A stretch of 47,220 nucleotides of DNA from an uncultured Collinsella sp. (GCA_900547655.1 URHQ01000005.1:1-47220), one strand, 5' to 3'; counted from the stretch's first letter, positions 24,185 to 33,191 are shown. Notes: generated by a model not told the origin, from the letters alone. Numbers and translations are program-made.

Positions 24185-25189
24185 TTAGGCCTTGAGGGCC
24201 TCCTCGACGGCGACAGCGCAGGCGACGGTGGCACCGACCATGGGGTTGTTGCCCATGCCGATGAGACCCATCATGTCGACGTGCGCAGGCACGGAGGAAG
24301 AACCGGCGAACTGGGCGTCGGAGTGCATACGGCCCATGGTGTCGGTCATGCCGTAAGAGGCAGGGCCGGCGCCCATGTTGTCCGGGTGCAGGGTACGGCC
24401 AGTGCCGCCACCAGAAGCGACGGAGAAGTACTTCTTGCCAGCCTCGAGGCGCTCCTTCTTGTAGGTGCCAGCGACGGGGTGCTGGAAGCGCGTGGGGTTG
24501 GTGGAGTTACCGGTAATCGAGATGTCGACGTTCTCGTGCCACATGATGGCAACGCCCTCGCGGACGTCGTCGGCGCCGTAGCAGTTGACGGCGGCGCGGG
24601 GACCATCGGAGTAGGGGATGGTCTCGACGACCTTGAGCTCGCCCGTGAAGTAGTCGAACTGGGTCTTCACGTAGGTGAAGCCGTTGATGCGGGCGATGAT
24701 CTGAGCGGCGTCCTTGCCCAGACCGTTGAGAATAACGCGCAGCGGCTTCTTGCGAGCCTTGTTGGCGTTCAGAGCCAGGCCGATAGCGCCCTCGGCGGCA
24801 GCGAAGGACTCGTGGCCGGCCAGGAAGGCGAAGCACTCGGTGTCGTCGGAGAGCAGCATAGCGCCCAGGTTGCCGTGGCCCAGACCGACCTTACGGTCCT
24901 CGGCGACGGAGCCGGGAACGGTGAAGGCCTGGATGCCCTCGCCGATGATGGCGGCAGCCTCAGAAGCGGACTTGGCGCCACGCTTGACAGCGAGAGCGCA
25001 ACCGAGGGTGTAGGCCCACTCGGCGTTCTGGAAGGCGATGGACTGGGTGTTGTTGACGATCTCACGCGGGTTGAAGCCCTTGTCGGTGCAGATCTGCAGA
25101 GCTTCCTCGAGGGAGGCGATGCCGTTGTCGGCGAGGCACTTGTTGATCTTGTCAGCGCGGCGCTCGTAACCTTCGAACGTAACAGTCAT
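24185..25189 (-). CDS. GGGtGRT-family protein, function unknown
   Basis: 334 residues, matching the conserved family named for its signature, seen here as SGGGTGRTLHPDNMGAGPAS (about 255-275). Other conserved-looking stretches: CFAFLAGHESFAAAEGAIG, RVILNGLGKDAAQIIARING, YGADDVREGVAIMWHENVD, SITGNSTNPTRFQHPVAGTYK, and a C-terminal GMGNNPMVGATVACAVAVEEA. No catalytic role is established for the family as far as I know. It is cytoplasmic and abundant Gly/Ala. Start ATG 25189 has GGGAGGG upstream, 18 bases after the NifU-like gene stop. The pairing with a NifU-like scaffold implies iron-sulfur or sulfur-transfer chemistry, but that is inference. Confidence 0.9.
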   Translation of the reverse strand: MTVTFEGYERRADKINKCLADNGIASLEEALQICTDKGFNPREIVNNTQSIAFQNAEWAYTLGCALAVKRGAKSASEAAAIIGEGIQAFTVPGSVAEDRKVGLGHGNLGAMLLSDDTECFAFLAGHESFAAAEGAIGLALNANKARKKPLRVILNGLGKDAAQIIARINGFTYVKTQFDYFTGELKVVETIPYSDGPRAAVNCYGADDVREGVAIMWHENVDISITGNSTNPTRFQHPVAGTYKKERLEAGKKYFSVASGGGTGRTLHPDNMGAGPASYGMTDTMGRMHSDAQFAGSSSVPAHVDMMGLIGMGNNPMVGATVACAVAVEEALKA

Positions 25190-25207
25190 AGTTATTTCCC
25201 TCCCTTT

Positions 25208-25942
25208 CTACTCGTGAACCGGGAACACGCTGGCGACGGAGTGAGTCTCCTCGTCGGTGCGCGGGTCGATGTACTTGGCAGCGTTCTCCCACTGACCATA
25301 GTGGCCCATAGCGCCAGCGATGGCCTCCTCGGGGGTCTTGCCGGCCTTGACGGCGTCGGTAAACTTGCCGAGGTTCAGGAACTCGAATGCGATGATCTCG
25401 TTCTTGTCGTTGAGAGCCATGCGGGTGACGTAGCCCTGAGCGAGCTCGAGGTAACGAGCGCCCTTGGCCTTGGTGCCGAACATGGTGCCGACCTGAGAGC
25501 GAAGGCCCTTGCCGAGGTCGTCGAGGGAGGCGCCCACGGGCAGACCGCCCTCGGAGAACGCGGTCTGGCTGCGGCCGTAAACGATCTGCAGGAAGATCTC
25601 GCGCATAGCAACGTTGATGGCGTCGCAGACGAGGTCGGTGTTGAGGGCCTCGAGGATGGTCTTACCGGGAAGGATCTCGGAAGCCATGGCGGCAGAGTGG
25701 GTCATGCCCGAGCAGCCGATGGTCTCAACGAGGGCCTCCTCGATGATGCCGTCCTTGACGTTCAGCGTGAGCTTGCAGGCGCCCTGCTGAGGTGCGCACC
25801 AACCCACACCGTGCGTAAGACCGGAGATGTCGGAAATCTCCTTAGCCTGGACCCACTTGCCCTCCTCGGGGATGGGTGCGGGGCCGTGGTATGCACCCTT
25901 GGCAACGGGGCACATGTTCTCCACTTCCTGTGAGTACTGCAT
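25208..25942 (-). CDS. NifU/IscU-like iron-sulfur scaffold partner of GGGtGRT
   Basis: 244 residues, longer than IscU. The scaffold core has three cysteine sites: GWCAPQQGACKLTLNVKDG, VETIGCSGMTHSAAMASEIL and TDLVCDAINVAMREIFLQIVYGR. An N-terminal CPVAKGAYHGP and an extended C-terminal helix region (ARYLELAQGYVTRMALN ... KTPEEAIAGAMGHYGQWENA) distinguish it from SufU, encoded 2 kb away. Start ATG 25942 has GAGAGGAGAGG upstream. First gene of a two-gene operon with GGGtGRT. A TATTAT -10-like hexamer lies at 26036-26041 on the minus strand. Whether it donates clusters to a particular target is unknown. Confidence 0.87.
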   Translation of the reverse strand: MQYSQEVENMCPVAKGAYHGPAPIPEEGKWVQAKEISDISGLTHGVGWCAPQQGACKLTLNVKDGIIEEALVETIGCSGMTHSAAMASEILPGKTILEALNTDLVCDAINVAMREIFLQIVYGRSQTAFSEGGLPVGASLDDLGKGLRSQVGTMFGTKAKGARYLELAQGYVTRMALNDKNEIIAFEFLNLGKFTDAVKAGKTPEEAIAGAMGHYGQWENAAKYIDPRTDEETHSVASVFPVHE

Positions 25943-26345
25943 GCCTCTCCTCTCTATCGTGTTGGCGTCCCGTCTGGGGATCGTGGCTGGCGATTGCCGG
26001 GCGACCCTTCGAAAGGGACATGACATGCAGCCCCTATAATACCGCGAAATGCACGGAATATTCGGCGAACGGCTCAGTTTTCGTAGCGAGAAGTCCGGAA
26101 GTTTTAATTGAAACGGTTTAACTCTATGTTCTGTGGTCGCGAACTTCCGTAGAGGGGGTCCGTCTTGGGCAAGCTTTTGGTCAGCTCTTGTAAGCGTTGC
26201 AGGGGTTGACCTGTTGCAACGGTGCCGTTCGCCGCCTGATTACTGCCTTTGGCCGCGCGAGTGTATTGTTTTGCGTGAATGTTATGATGGCACGCTTCAA
26301 TCGTGCTGTATTGGATGGCAAGCAGATCCCGGCGAAGGGAGCGCC
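25943..26345. other. 403-base region upstream of NifU-like gene and RAYT
   Basis: Divergent upstream region. It contains an ATAATA/TATAAT block at 26035-26041 usable on either strand, an 8-bp inverted repeat CGGAAGTT/AACTTCCG (26096-26103, 26142-26149), a short CGTTGCA-type inverted repeat near 26198-26222, and TATGAT (26283-26288) before the RAYT. No gene seen. Confidence 0.5.
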
Positions 26346-27158
26346 ATGCAGCGCGTTTGGAGAACGGTTACCGGCTTTTACCATGTCTGTGCCCGCGGTA
26401 CGGGCAAGCAGCTCATCTTTGAGGGCGATGAAGACCGGTGGGAGTTTTTGGAGCTGATGCGCGAGTGCTGCTGCGAGGAGGGTGTGACGGTTATCGCCTG
26501 GTGCCTTATGGGCAATCACGTGCATTTGGTGCTTACAGATTACGAGGACAGGATGAGCGCGGCGATGCACCGGCTGCTTTTGACGTACGCGCGGCGGTTC
26601 AATAAACGCACGGGGCGCACAGGCCATCTGTTCCAGAACCGTTTTGACCGGCGTTCGCTCGATACCGATTGGCAGGTGATGGAGGCTATTCGCTCCGTAC
26701 ACGCCGATCCGCAAGAGGTGGGCATCAGTCTCATTGAGCGTTATCCCTGGAGCAGCTTTCCGGAACATCTACGCTCTTACGACTGTGATGCGGCCGATGC
26801 CGCAAGGGGATTTTCTGATCCTTCTTGCGTGCTTGAACTTTTTGGTTCTGCCGAGGGCTTTATTGCCTATTCGCTTTCGACGCCCGACGGCGGCGAGCCA
26901 GCGCTGGGCGATATGAAAGAGACGGAGTGGGAATGCCATGCCTTTGCCAGCAAGTTGGCGAAGAGCCTCGGGGTTCCGCTCAATGGGGTTAAAACTGCAC
27001 CGCCGGCGCAGCGCGATACCGTTATTGTTGGATTGAACAATGCCGGCTTTACGGTGCGCCAGATTGAGCGGTATACCGGGATTGGCAAAAGTACCGTCTC
27101 TCGTATCGTGCGCGCCCGCGCGCGAACGGCGATGCGGGCTGGCGGAAACGTGATGTAA
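26346..27158 (+). mobile_element. REP-associated tyrosine transposase (RAYT, Y1_Tnp family)
   Basis: 270-residue single-strand-type transposase related to IS200/IS605 TnpA but of the RAYT group, which acts on REP palindromes. Motifs: FYHVCARGTGKQLIF, the HUH metal site NHVHLVLTDYED (about 56-67), and LLLTYARRFNKRTGRTGHLFQNRFDRR with the candidate catalytic Tyr, plus EAIRSVHADP. A C-terminal helix-turn-helix (TVRQIERYTGIGKSTVSRI, about 240-258) is an added DNA-binding part typical of many Gram-positive members. Start ATG 26346 has AAGGGAG upstream. There is no tnpB, no IS ends and no target duplication visible. It is probably domesticated or immobile itself, consistent with known RAYTs. Confidence 0.88.
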
Positions 27159-27817
27159 GGTCGCCTGTTCACCGCAGTTGGGGTCGTCCATACGCCGCAA
27201 CCAGCGTTCAAAAGCTTGGTATGGTAACTGCACTTCTTAATATGCATAGAACAATCGTCATCTTGCATAAAATAACAGCTCAGCCCGGGTTTGCCCGTGC
27301 CTACCCCCGTCTGCGCCGTGCAAAAAACGGAGTTTTCAGCATCGTGGTGCTGTCGGCACTGCCGCAATCTTGCAACATACGGGTCCCGAAGCTATTTATG
27401 CCTTCCGATGCGCCTCCGAAGCGCATGTATGTGATCCCTGAGACCGCGATGCTTGTTCTAAAACACAATATATATGCGCCTGGAGACGTTGATTAACGCT
27501 TTCGATGCGTATACATACAGCTTGGCGTGCTGAATACTCGCAAAAATGCACGTCGTACCCTATGGGACCCGTCTGCGGCAGGCGCGAAGCGAGTCGGAGC
27601 TCAGCAGAACGGGGCTTGGCGCATTGCTTGGCGGGCCCGGGGCCCTGCCGCAGGCCTTTGGTGCTGTGGAAAACGCCCGTGTTCGCGTCTGGCCGTGTGG
27701 TAAATGACAGACGGGGCGCCGGACGCGCTGATTTTGTGTGTTCGTGCTCATTAGGAAAAACAGAGCCGCCCGTATCGGGCGGCTCGGCAATCAAAAACCT
27801 TGGATTCGGAGCATACG
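27159..27817. other. 659-base non-coding region after the RAYT
   Basis: No convincing gene on either strand. It contains a 10-bp inverted repeat CTGCGGCAGG (27573-27582) / CCTGCCGCAG (27644-27653) enclosing a GC-rich, palindrome-rich 61 bases (including GGGCCCGGGGCCC-type sequence) that could be a structured RNA, AT-rich tracts near 27470, and the suf terminator at its right end. TTCACCGCAGTTGG at about 27169 partly resembles an arm of the 24001-24067 hairpin. Confidence 0.5.
27752..27785 (-). terminator. Terminator of the suf operon
   Basis: On the minus strand GAGCCGCCCG / CGGGCGGCTC, a perfect 10-bp stem with a 3-nt loop, is followed by TGTTTTT. It lies about 30 bases beyond the sufU stop. 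Confidence 0.88.
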
Positions 27818-28252
27818 CTACTGGTTAGCTTGCCCCTCGAGCATGCCGTCGAGGGTGCGCCAGGCGAGCTCGGCGCATTTGACGCGGGCGGGCATGTGCG
27901 AGATATCCTGGAGCTGGGCGGCTTCGTCCAGGTCTTCCAGGTCCTCCTCGGAGAGCTTCTCGCCACGGATCATGGCCAGGAAAAGCCCTGCCAGGCGGCG
28001 AGCTTCCTCGACCGTCTCGCCCGTGATGAGGTCGGCCATGATGTCGGCGCTTGCCTGGCTGATGGCGCAGCCGTGGCCGGTAAAGGAGGCTTCCTCGATC
28101 ACGTTGTTCTCGACTCGTAGCTGCAAGGTGAGCTCGTCGCCGCAGCTGGGGTTGATGCCGTCGTGCTCGTGCGTGGGGGCATCCATCTCGTACTTGTAGT
28201 CGGGGTGCGAGTTGTGCTCCATAAACGTGGTGGAGGTGTATAGATTACCCAT
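27818..28252 (-). CDS. sufU: SufU-type Fe-S assembly protein
   Basis: Zinc-dependent sulfur acceptor that works with SufS in Gram-positive SUF systems. 144 residues. Conserved ligands: Cys and Asp in NPSCGDELTLQL, Cys in FTGHGCAISQASADIM, and a C-terminal Cys in ARVKCAELAWRTL, matching the Cys/Asp/Cys/Cys zinc site of SufU. Start ATG 28252 overlaps the sufS stop by 8 bases, with its ribosome site inside sufS. Last gene of sufCBDSU. It is distinct from the NifU-like scaffold of the GGGtGRT operon. Confidence 0.92.
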   Translation of the reverse strand: MGNLYTSTTFMEHNSHPDYKYEMDAPTHEHDGINPSCGDELTLQLRVENNVIEEASFTGHGCAISQASADIMADLITGETVEEARRLAGLFLAMIRGEKLSEEDLEDLDEAAQLQDISHMPARVKCAELAWRTLDGMLEGQANQ

Positions 28253-29570
28253 TGAACGTGCTCCAAACGTGATGCAGACCGGCGATGAACTTGTCGATGT
28301 CGGCCTTGTCGTTGTAGAAGGCCACGCTGGCGCGGCAGCAGGCAAGGTTCTCGACGCCCAGCCAGGTAAGCAGCGGCTGCGCGCAGTGGTGGCCGGCGCG
28401 GATGCAGACGCCGTCCATGTCCATGATGCTCGCGACGTCGTGCGGATGGATGCCCTTGACGTTAAAGCTCACAACGCCGTGGTGGTTGTCCCAATAGATG
28501 GAGCCGATGATCTGGACAAAGTCGAGCTGCATGAGTTCGCCCATCAGATAGTGGACGAGTGCCTGCTCGCGGGCCTGGATGTTCTCGTAACCCACCGTGT
28601 TGACCAGGTAATCAAGGGCGGCGCCCGTGGCGAAGATGCCGGCGGCGTCCTGGGTGCCGGCCTCAAATTTCTCGGGGACGGGCGCCCAGACGGCGTCCTG
28701 CTCGGTGACGGAATCGATCATCTCGCCGCCGGTGAGCATGGGCGGCATGGCGTTGAGCAGGTCCATCTTGCCCCACAGCACGCCGATGCCCATGGGGCCC
28801 ATGGCCTTGTGCGCGCTAAAGGCAAAGAAGTCGGCGCCCAGGTCGGCCACATCGACCGGCATGTGCGGCAGCGACTGCGCGCCGTCGACGACCAGATAGC
28901 CGCCGTACTTGTGCACGAGCTTGCCGAGGTTCTTGACCGGGTTCTCGACGCCCAGCACGTTGGAGACCTGTCCCACGGCCAGGATTTTGGTCTTGGGACC
29001 CACCTTGGCAAGAACCTCCTCGGTGGTGAGCTGGCCGGTCTTGGTGGGGTAGAGGTAGACGAGCTTGGCGCCGGTCTCGCGGCAGACCTGCTGCCACGGG
29101 ATCAGGTTGGAGTGGTGCTCCATGATGGTGATGACGACCTCGTCACCGGGCTCGAGCACCGTGGGTGCAAAGCTCTTGGCGACCAGGTTGAGCGACTCGC
29201 TCGTGTTGCGGGTGAAGACGACCTCGTTGGCCTGGGGAGCGCCGATGAGGTCGGCGATCTGTTGGCGCACCTTCGCGATGGCCTCGGTGGCCTCGACGGA
29301 CAGCGAGTACAGGCCGCGCAGGGGGTTGGCGTTCATGCGCTGGTAGAAGTCGCGTTCGGCGTCAAGCACGCAGGCGGGGCGCTGCGCGGTGGCGGCACTA
29401 TCGAGGAAGGCGATCTCGGGGTGCTGCTGGAAGAGCGGGAACTGCGCCTTGTAGGGGTTGGTCTCGATGTCCACGGTGGGCCAGCCGCGCGAGGCCTCGT
29501 CGCTGGCGTCGAGCTCCATGGGCTCAGGCGCGGTGCAGGTATCGCATTTAACGTGCTCGGTGTCAATCAT
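28245..29570 (-). CDS. sufS: Cysteine desulfurase SufS
   Basis: PLP enzyme that removes sulfur from cysteine as a protein persulfide and passes it to SufU. 441 residues. The PLP lysine is in FFAFSAHKAMGPMGIGVLWG; the catalytic Cys396 is in RAGHHCAQPLL. Substrate/cofactor motifs VFTRNTSESLNLVA, ITIMEHHSNLIPW and VDGAQSLPHMPVD are typical of group II desulfurases. The N-terminus is about 30 residues longer than usual and has a CDTC pair (KCDTCTAPEP). Start ATG 29570 overlaps the sufD stop as ATGA. Confidence 0.93.
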   Translation of the reverse strand: MIDTEHVKCDTCTAPEPMELDASDEASRGWPTVDIETNPYKAQFPLFQQHPEIAFLDSAATAQRPACVLDAERDFYQRMNANPLRGLYSLSVEATEAIAKVRQQIADLIGAPQANEVVFTRNTSESLNLVAKSFAPTVLEPGDEVVITIMEHHSNLIPWQQVCRETGAKLVYLYPTKTGQLTTEEVLAKVGPKTKILAVGQVSNVLGVENPVKNLGKLVHKYGGYLVVDGAQSLPHMPVDVADLGADFFAFSAHKAMGPMGIGVLWGKMDLLNAMPPMLTGGEMIDSVTEQDAVWAPVPEKFEAGTQDAAGIFATGAALDYLVNTVGYENIQAREQALVHYLMGELMQLDFVQIIGSIYWDNHHGVVSFNVKGIHPHDVASIMDMDGVCIRAGHHCAQPLLTWLGVENLACCRASVAFYNDKADIDKFIAGLHHVWSTFNG

Positions 29571-30838
29571 GCGAGCTCCTCTTCAAAGTTGTCGATCAGG
29601 TTGTTGCCCAGGCGGACGACGGCTGCGCGGGTGCGCTCGTCGGTGGCGGAAAGCGCGGCGTCCTCCAGCTTGGCGCGGATGAACAGGTCCTCGGCGGCGT
29701 TTTGGTCAAGGCCGCGGCAGGCGAGGTAGAACAGCTGCTCGTCGCGGACGTGACCGATGGTGGCGCCGTGGTTGCCGGCGACGTCGTCCTCGTCGCAGAG
29801 AATGACGGGAACGGTCTTGTTGTCGACGCCCTTGTTGGCCAAAAGCACCGTCTCGCGCTCGATGCCGGTTGCACCCTTGCAGCCGTGCACGAGGTCGATG
29901 GTGCCGCGGTAGACCTTCTTGGACGTACCGGTCAGCACGCCGTTGGCGTCGATCTCGCACTCGGTCTTGCGACCGCGGTGGCGCAGCTCGTAGTTAAAGT
30001 CGCGCACCTGCTCGCGGGCGCCCAGGTAGTCAGTATCGATGGTGACCTTGGCGGTATCGCCCAGCAGGTCGCCGGCAAGGCCGGTGGCGCTGGCGCCGGC
30101 ACCCAGGACGGTGTGCTGCACGTTGACGCGCACGCCCTCGTCCAGGAACAGGCCGGTGTCGTCGAGCGCGATCCAGCTATCGTCGAGCGTCTGCGTGCAG
30201 GTCACGTTGACGGTGGCGTACTCGTGGGCACACACGCGTAGCACGGAGCCCACGACGCCTTGGCCGGCAACGGGGGAGTCCAGGGCTATGCGCAGGTCGA
30301 GCGTTGCCTGCGGACGGGCGACGACATCGATGGCGGCGATGGCCGCGGCTGCATCGACACCGCTCACGCGCACGGTAACCGTGGCGTGCTTGTATGCGGG
30401 CACATCGATGACGATGCGCTTGGTAGCATGCTCGGCCAAGTAGGCGTAGGCAGCCTCGCCCATGCCGGTCTCGAAGGCTTCAGCAGGGGAGAGCTCCTCC
30501 TCGAGCTTGATGGCACCGGCCTGGTAGATGGAGGTGGCGGGCACGTCAAGCTCGGTCTCGGGCGTGATGCGGGCACGGTCGGCGGCGTCGCCGGGGGCGG
30601 AGGCGCGGCGCTCGGGGAAGCGCTCGGCCATGGCGTCCATGGCGGCGTCGAACGCGTCGGCCGTGCCAGCAAACTGCTCTTCCAAGCCCTCAACCTCAAC
30701 GGCCTCGGCGGGAGCGGCGGCAAGCTCGTCAGAGAGCTCGAGCTTGGTCTGGTTCATCTTGAGCCAACCCCAAGTGGCAGCCGGCATCGCATTGACCTGC
30801 TCAAGGGTGGTAGCAGCGGTGTTCGTGGTCTGTTTCAT
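29567..30838 (-). CDS. sufD: Fe-S cluster assembly protein SufD
   Basis: Structural partner of SufB in the SufBC2D scaffold. 423 residues, with the beta-helix-type core typical of the SufB/SufD family: GHVRDEQLFYLACRGLDQNAAEDLFIRAKLE near the C-terminus and VHGCKGATGIERETVLLANKG before it. The N-terminal 150 residues are Ala/Glu-rich and helical. Start ATG 30838 overlaps the sufB stop in TAATG, so translation is coupled. Sequence is more divergent than SufB, as normal for the family. Confidence 0.92.
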   Translation of the reverse strand: MKQTTNTAATTLEQVNAMPAATWGWLKMNQTKLELSDELAAAPAEAVEVEGLEEQFAGTADAFDAAMDAMAERFPERRASAPGDAADRARITPETELDVPATSIYQAGAIKLEEELSPAEAFETGMGEAAYAYLAEHATKRIVIDVPAYKHATVTVRVSGVDAAAAIAAIDVVARPQATLDLRIALDSPVAGQGVVGSVLRVCAHEYATVNVTCTQTLDDSWIALDDTGLFLDEGVRVNVQHTVLGAGASATGLAGDLLGDTAKVTIDTDYLGAREQVRDFNYELRHRGRKTECEIDANGVLTGTSKKVYRGTIDLVHGCKGATGIERETVLLANKGVDNKTVPVILCDEDDVAGNHGATIGHVRDEQLFYLACRGLDQNAAEDLFIRAKLEDAALSATDERTRAAVVRLGNNLIDNFEEELA

Positions 30839-32250
30839 TATCCGATCGCTCCTTCCATCTCGAGCTTGATCAGGTTGTTCATCTCGACGGCGTACTCCAG
30901 CGGCAGCTCCTTGGAGACCGGGTTGGCAAAGCCGTTGACGATCATGGTACGGGCTTCTTCCTCCGAGATACCGCGGCTCATCAGGTAGAACACCTTATCG
31001 TCGCCGATACGGCCGATGGTGGCCTCGTGGCCGATGTCGACATTCTTGGCGCGGATGTCCATGGCCGGAATAGTGTCGGAGCGGCTTTGGTCGTCGAGCA
31101 TCAGCGACTGGCAGCTCACGGTTGCCTTGGAGCCCTCGGCCTTGGGCGTGGCAACGATAGAGCTGCGGAAGGTCTGGATACCGCCGCTCTTAGAGATGCC
31201 CTTGGTCTCGACGGTTGCCGAGGTATCGGGTGCGTTGAGCACGACCTTGCAGCCGGTATCGAGGTTCTGACCGGCGCCGGCAAAGGTGATGCCGGTAAAG
31301 CTCGACCGGGCGCGGCGGCCGTTGAGCACGCTCATGGGGTAGAGGTAGCCCACGTGGCTGCCGAAGGAGCCGCTGATCCACTCGATGTCGCCGTCCTCGT
31401 CCACGCGCGCACGCTTGGTGTTGAGGTTGTACATGTTCTTGGACCAGTTCTCGATGGTCGAGTAGCGCAGGTGCGCACGCTTGCCCACAAAGAGCTCGAC
31501 AGCGCCGGCGTGGAGGTTGGCCACGTTGTACTTGGGCGCGGAGCAACCCTCGATAAAGTGCAGGTCGGCATCGTCCTCGACAATGATGAGCGTGTGCTCA
31601 AACTGGCCGGCGCCCTTGGCGTTAAGGCGGAAGTAGCTCTGCAGCGGGAAGTCCAACTTGGTGCCCTTGGGCACGTAGACAAACGAGCCGCCCGACCATA
31701 CGGCGCCGTGCAGGGCCGCAAACTTGTGGTCGGTGGGCGGGATGAGCGTCATAAACTTCTCGTGGATGAGCGGCTCCCACTGCGGGTCGTGCAGGGCCTC
31801 CTCGATGCCGGAATAAACGATGCCCATCTTGGACGCCGTGTCCTGCATGTTGTGGTAGACCAGCTCGGAGTCGTACTGCGCGCCGACGCCCGCCAGGTAG
31901 CTGCGCTCGGCCTCGGGGATGCCCAGGCGCTCAAAGGTGTTCTTGATGTCGTCGGGCACCGACTCCCAGTCGTGCTTTTGGTCGGTGTTGGGCTTGACAT
32001 AGGTGACGATGTTATCCATGTCCAGGCCCTCGATGGAGGGGCCCCACGTCGGGTCGGGAAAACGATTAAAAATCTCGAGGGACTTTAAGCGCAGGTCGAG
32101 CATCCACTGCGGCTCGTCCTTCTTGGCGCTGATCTCGCGCACGATGTCGGGCGTGATGCCGGCGTCGAGGCGCTCAAATCCCTCCTCGCCATAGGTGAAG
32201 TCGTAGAGGCTGCGGTCGATGTCCGCGACCTCGGTGCGGTTCTTGGTCAT
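30838..32250 (-). CDS. sufB: Fe-S cluster assembly protein SufB
   Basis: Core scaffold of the SUF Fe-S assembly complex, 470 residues. Recognisable family stretches: GITPDIVREISAKKDEPQWM, GVGAQYDSELVYHN, HGAVWSGGSFVYVPKGTKLD, HFIEGCSAPKYNVANLHAGA, RYSTIENWSKNMYNLNTKRA, GQNLDTGCKVVLNAPDTSA and GRIGDDKVFYLMSRGISEEEA. Start ATG 32250 with AAAGGGG upstream, 12 bases after the sufC stop. Second gene of the operon. Confidence 0.95.
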   Translation of the reverse strand: MTKNRTEVADIDRSLYDFTYGEEGFERLDAGITPDIVREISAKKDEPQWMLDLRLKSLEIFNRFPDPTWGPSIEGLDMDNIVTYVKPNTDQKHDWESVPDDIKNTFERLGIPEAERSYLAGVGAQYDSELVYHNMQDTASKMGIVYSGIEEALHDPQWEPLIHEKFMTLIPPTDHKFAALHGAVWSGGSFVYVPKGTKLDFPLQSYFRLNAKGAGQFEHTLIIVEDDADLHFIEGCSAPKYNVANLHAGAVELFVGKRAHLRYSTIENWSKNMYNLNTKRARVDEDGDIEWISGSFGSHVGYLYPMSVLNGRRARSSFTGITFAGAGQNLDTGCKVVLNAPDTSATVETKGISKSGGIQTFRSSIVATPKAEGSKATVSCQSLMLDDQSRSDTIPAMDIRAKNVDIGHEATIGRIGDDKVFYLMSRGISEEEARTMIVNGFANPVSKELPLEYAVEMNNLIKLEMEGAIG

Positions 32251-32262
32251 TGCGTCGCCCCT

Positions 32263-33063
32263 TTACGCCTGCTGCTCGGCAGCGGCGGCCTCGGCCTGGG
32301 CGCGCTGCTCGGCGGCCTCGCGCTCGAAGGTCTCAAAGCCGTTCTTGTCGATCCAGGGGATCAGCGAGGCGTCGTCCTCGCGCACGATGTGGCCCTTGAC
32401 CATAACGTGGACGCGGTCGACATCCAGGTGCTCCAGGATGCGCGTGTTGTGCGTGATGATGAGCATGGAGCCGTCGCAGCTCTTGCGGTAGGCGTCCATG
32501 CCATGACTGACGGTGGAAAGGGCGTCGACGTCCAGGCCGGAGTCAGTCTCGTCCAGGATGGCGAGCTTGGGCTGCAGCAGCAGAAGCTGGAGCATCTCGA
32601 CCTTCTTTTTCTCGCCGCCCGAGAAACCCACGCCCAGCTCGCGGTTGAGGTAGGCGGTATCCATGTTGAGCTCGGCCGCGAGCTCCTTCACGCGGCGGCG
32701 GAACTCCTTGCCCTTCATCTCCAGGCCGGGGCGGCCGGCGATGCTGGCGCGCAAAAAGCTCGACAGTGGCACGCCCGGAATCTCGACCGGGGCCTGGAAG
32801 CTCAGGAACAGGCCGGCGCGCGAACGCTTGTCGGTGGTGAGCTCGGTGATGTCCTGGCCGTCAAAGACGATGCGGCCGTCGTTGACCGTGTAGACGGGGT
32901 CGCCCATGACCAGGTGGCCGAGGGTGGACTTGCCGGCGCCGTTGGGTCCCATCAGCACGTGGGTTTCGCCGGCGGCGACGTTGAGGTTGACGTTGTGGAG
33001 GATGGTCTTCTCGTCCACGGAGGCGGTCAGACCTTCGATGGAAAGCAGCGGATTTGCGCTCAT
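32263..33063 (-). CDS. sufC: Fe-S assembly ATPase SufC
   Basis: ABC-type ATPase that powers conformational change in SufBC2D. 266 residues. Walker A GPNGAGKST (39-47), signature FSGGE (147-151) followed by KKKVE, Walker B LAILDE (167-172), and H-loop in ITHNTRILEH. The C-terminal 20 residues are Ala/Glu/Gln-rich. Start ATG 33063 has GAGAGGG upstream; a ten-residue longer reading is not supported. First gene of the operon, with the promoter at 33128-33155. Confidence 0.95.
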   Translation of the reverse strand: MSANPLLSIEGLTASVDEKTILHNVNLNVAAGETHVLMGPNGAGKSTLGHLVMGDPVYTVNDGRIVFDGQDITELTTDKRSRAGLFLSFQAPVEIPGVPLSSFLRASIAGRPGLEMKGKEFRRRVKELAAELNMDTAYLNRELGVGFSGGEKKKVEMLQLLLLQPKLAILDETDSGLDVDALSTVSHGMDAYRKSCDGSMLIITHNTRILEHLDVDRVHVMVKGHIVREDDASLIPWIDKNGFETFEREAAEQRAQAEAAAAEQQA

Positions 33064-33127
33064 GCTGTCCCTCTCTGTATATGGTGTACTCATAGGTGTA
33101 CTAAACCCTAGGAATCTTCTCGGAATA

Positions 33128-33155
33128 AAGTTACTATGGGTTCGGCGTTAGTCAA
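33128..33155 (-). promoter_or_regulatory. suf operon promoter
   Basis: On the minus strand: -35 TTGACT (33155-33150), 16-nt spacer, -10 TAACTT (33133-33128). It is about 65 bases from the sufC start, and the -35 lies about 37 bases from the nearest TGGGACA half-site. Confidence 0.65.
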
Positions 33156-33191
33156 GGGAAAACCCGACTAATCCACTCGACTTTTTAGATG

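Noticed and set aside
24008..25933. 641-codon forward frame antisense to the GGGtGRT/NifU-like operon
   Set aside because: Low-complexity Gly/Val/Ala/Asp translation that mirrors two well-supported reverse genes with ribosome sites and a terminator.
27396..27794. 132-codon reverse frame in the gene desert
   Set aside because: Begins inside the suf terminator hairpin, has no ribosome site and no recognisable sequence.
28212..29729. 505-codon forward frame antisense to sufS
   Set aside because: Antisense shadow of GC-rich coding sequence; sufS is unambiguous.
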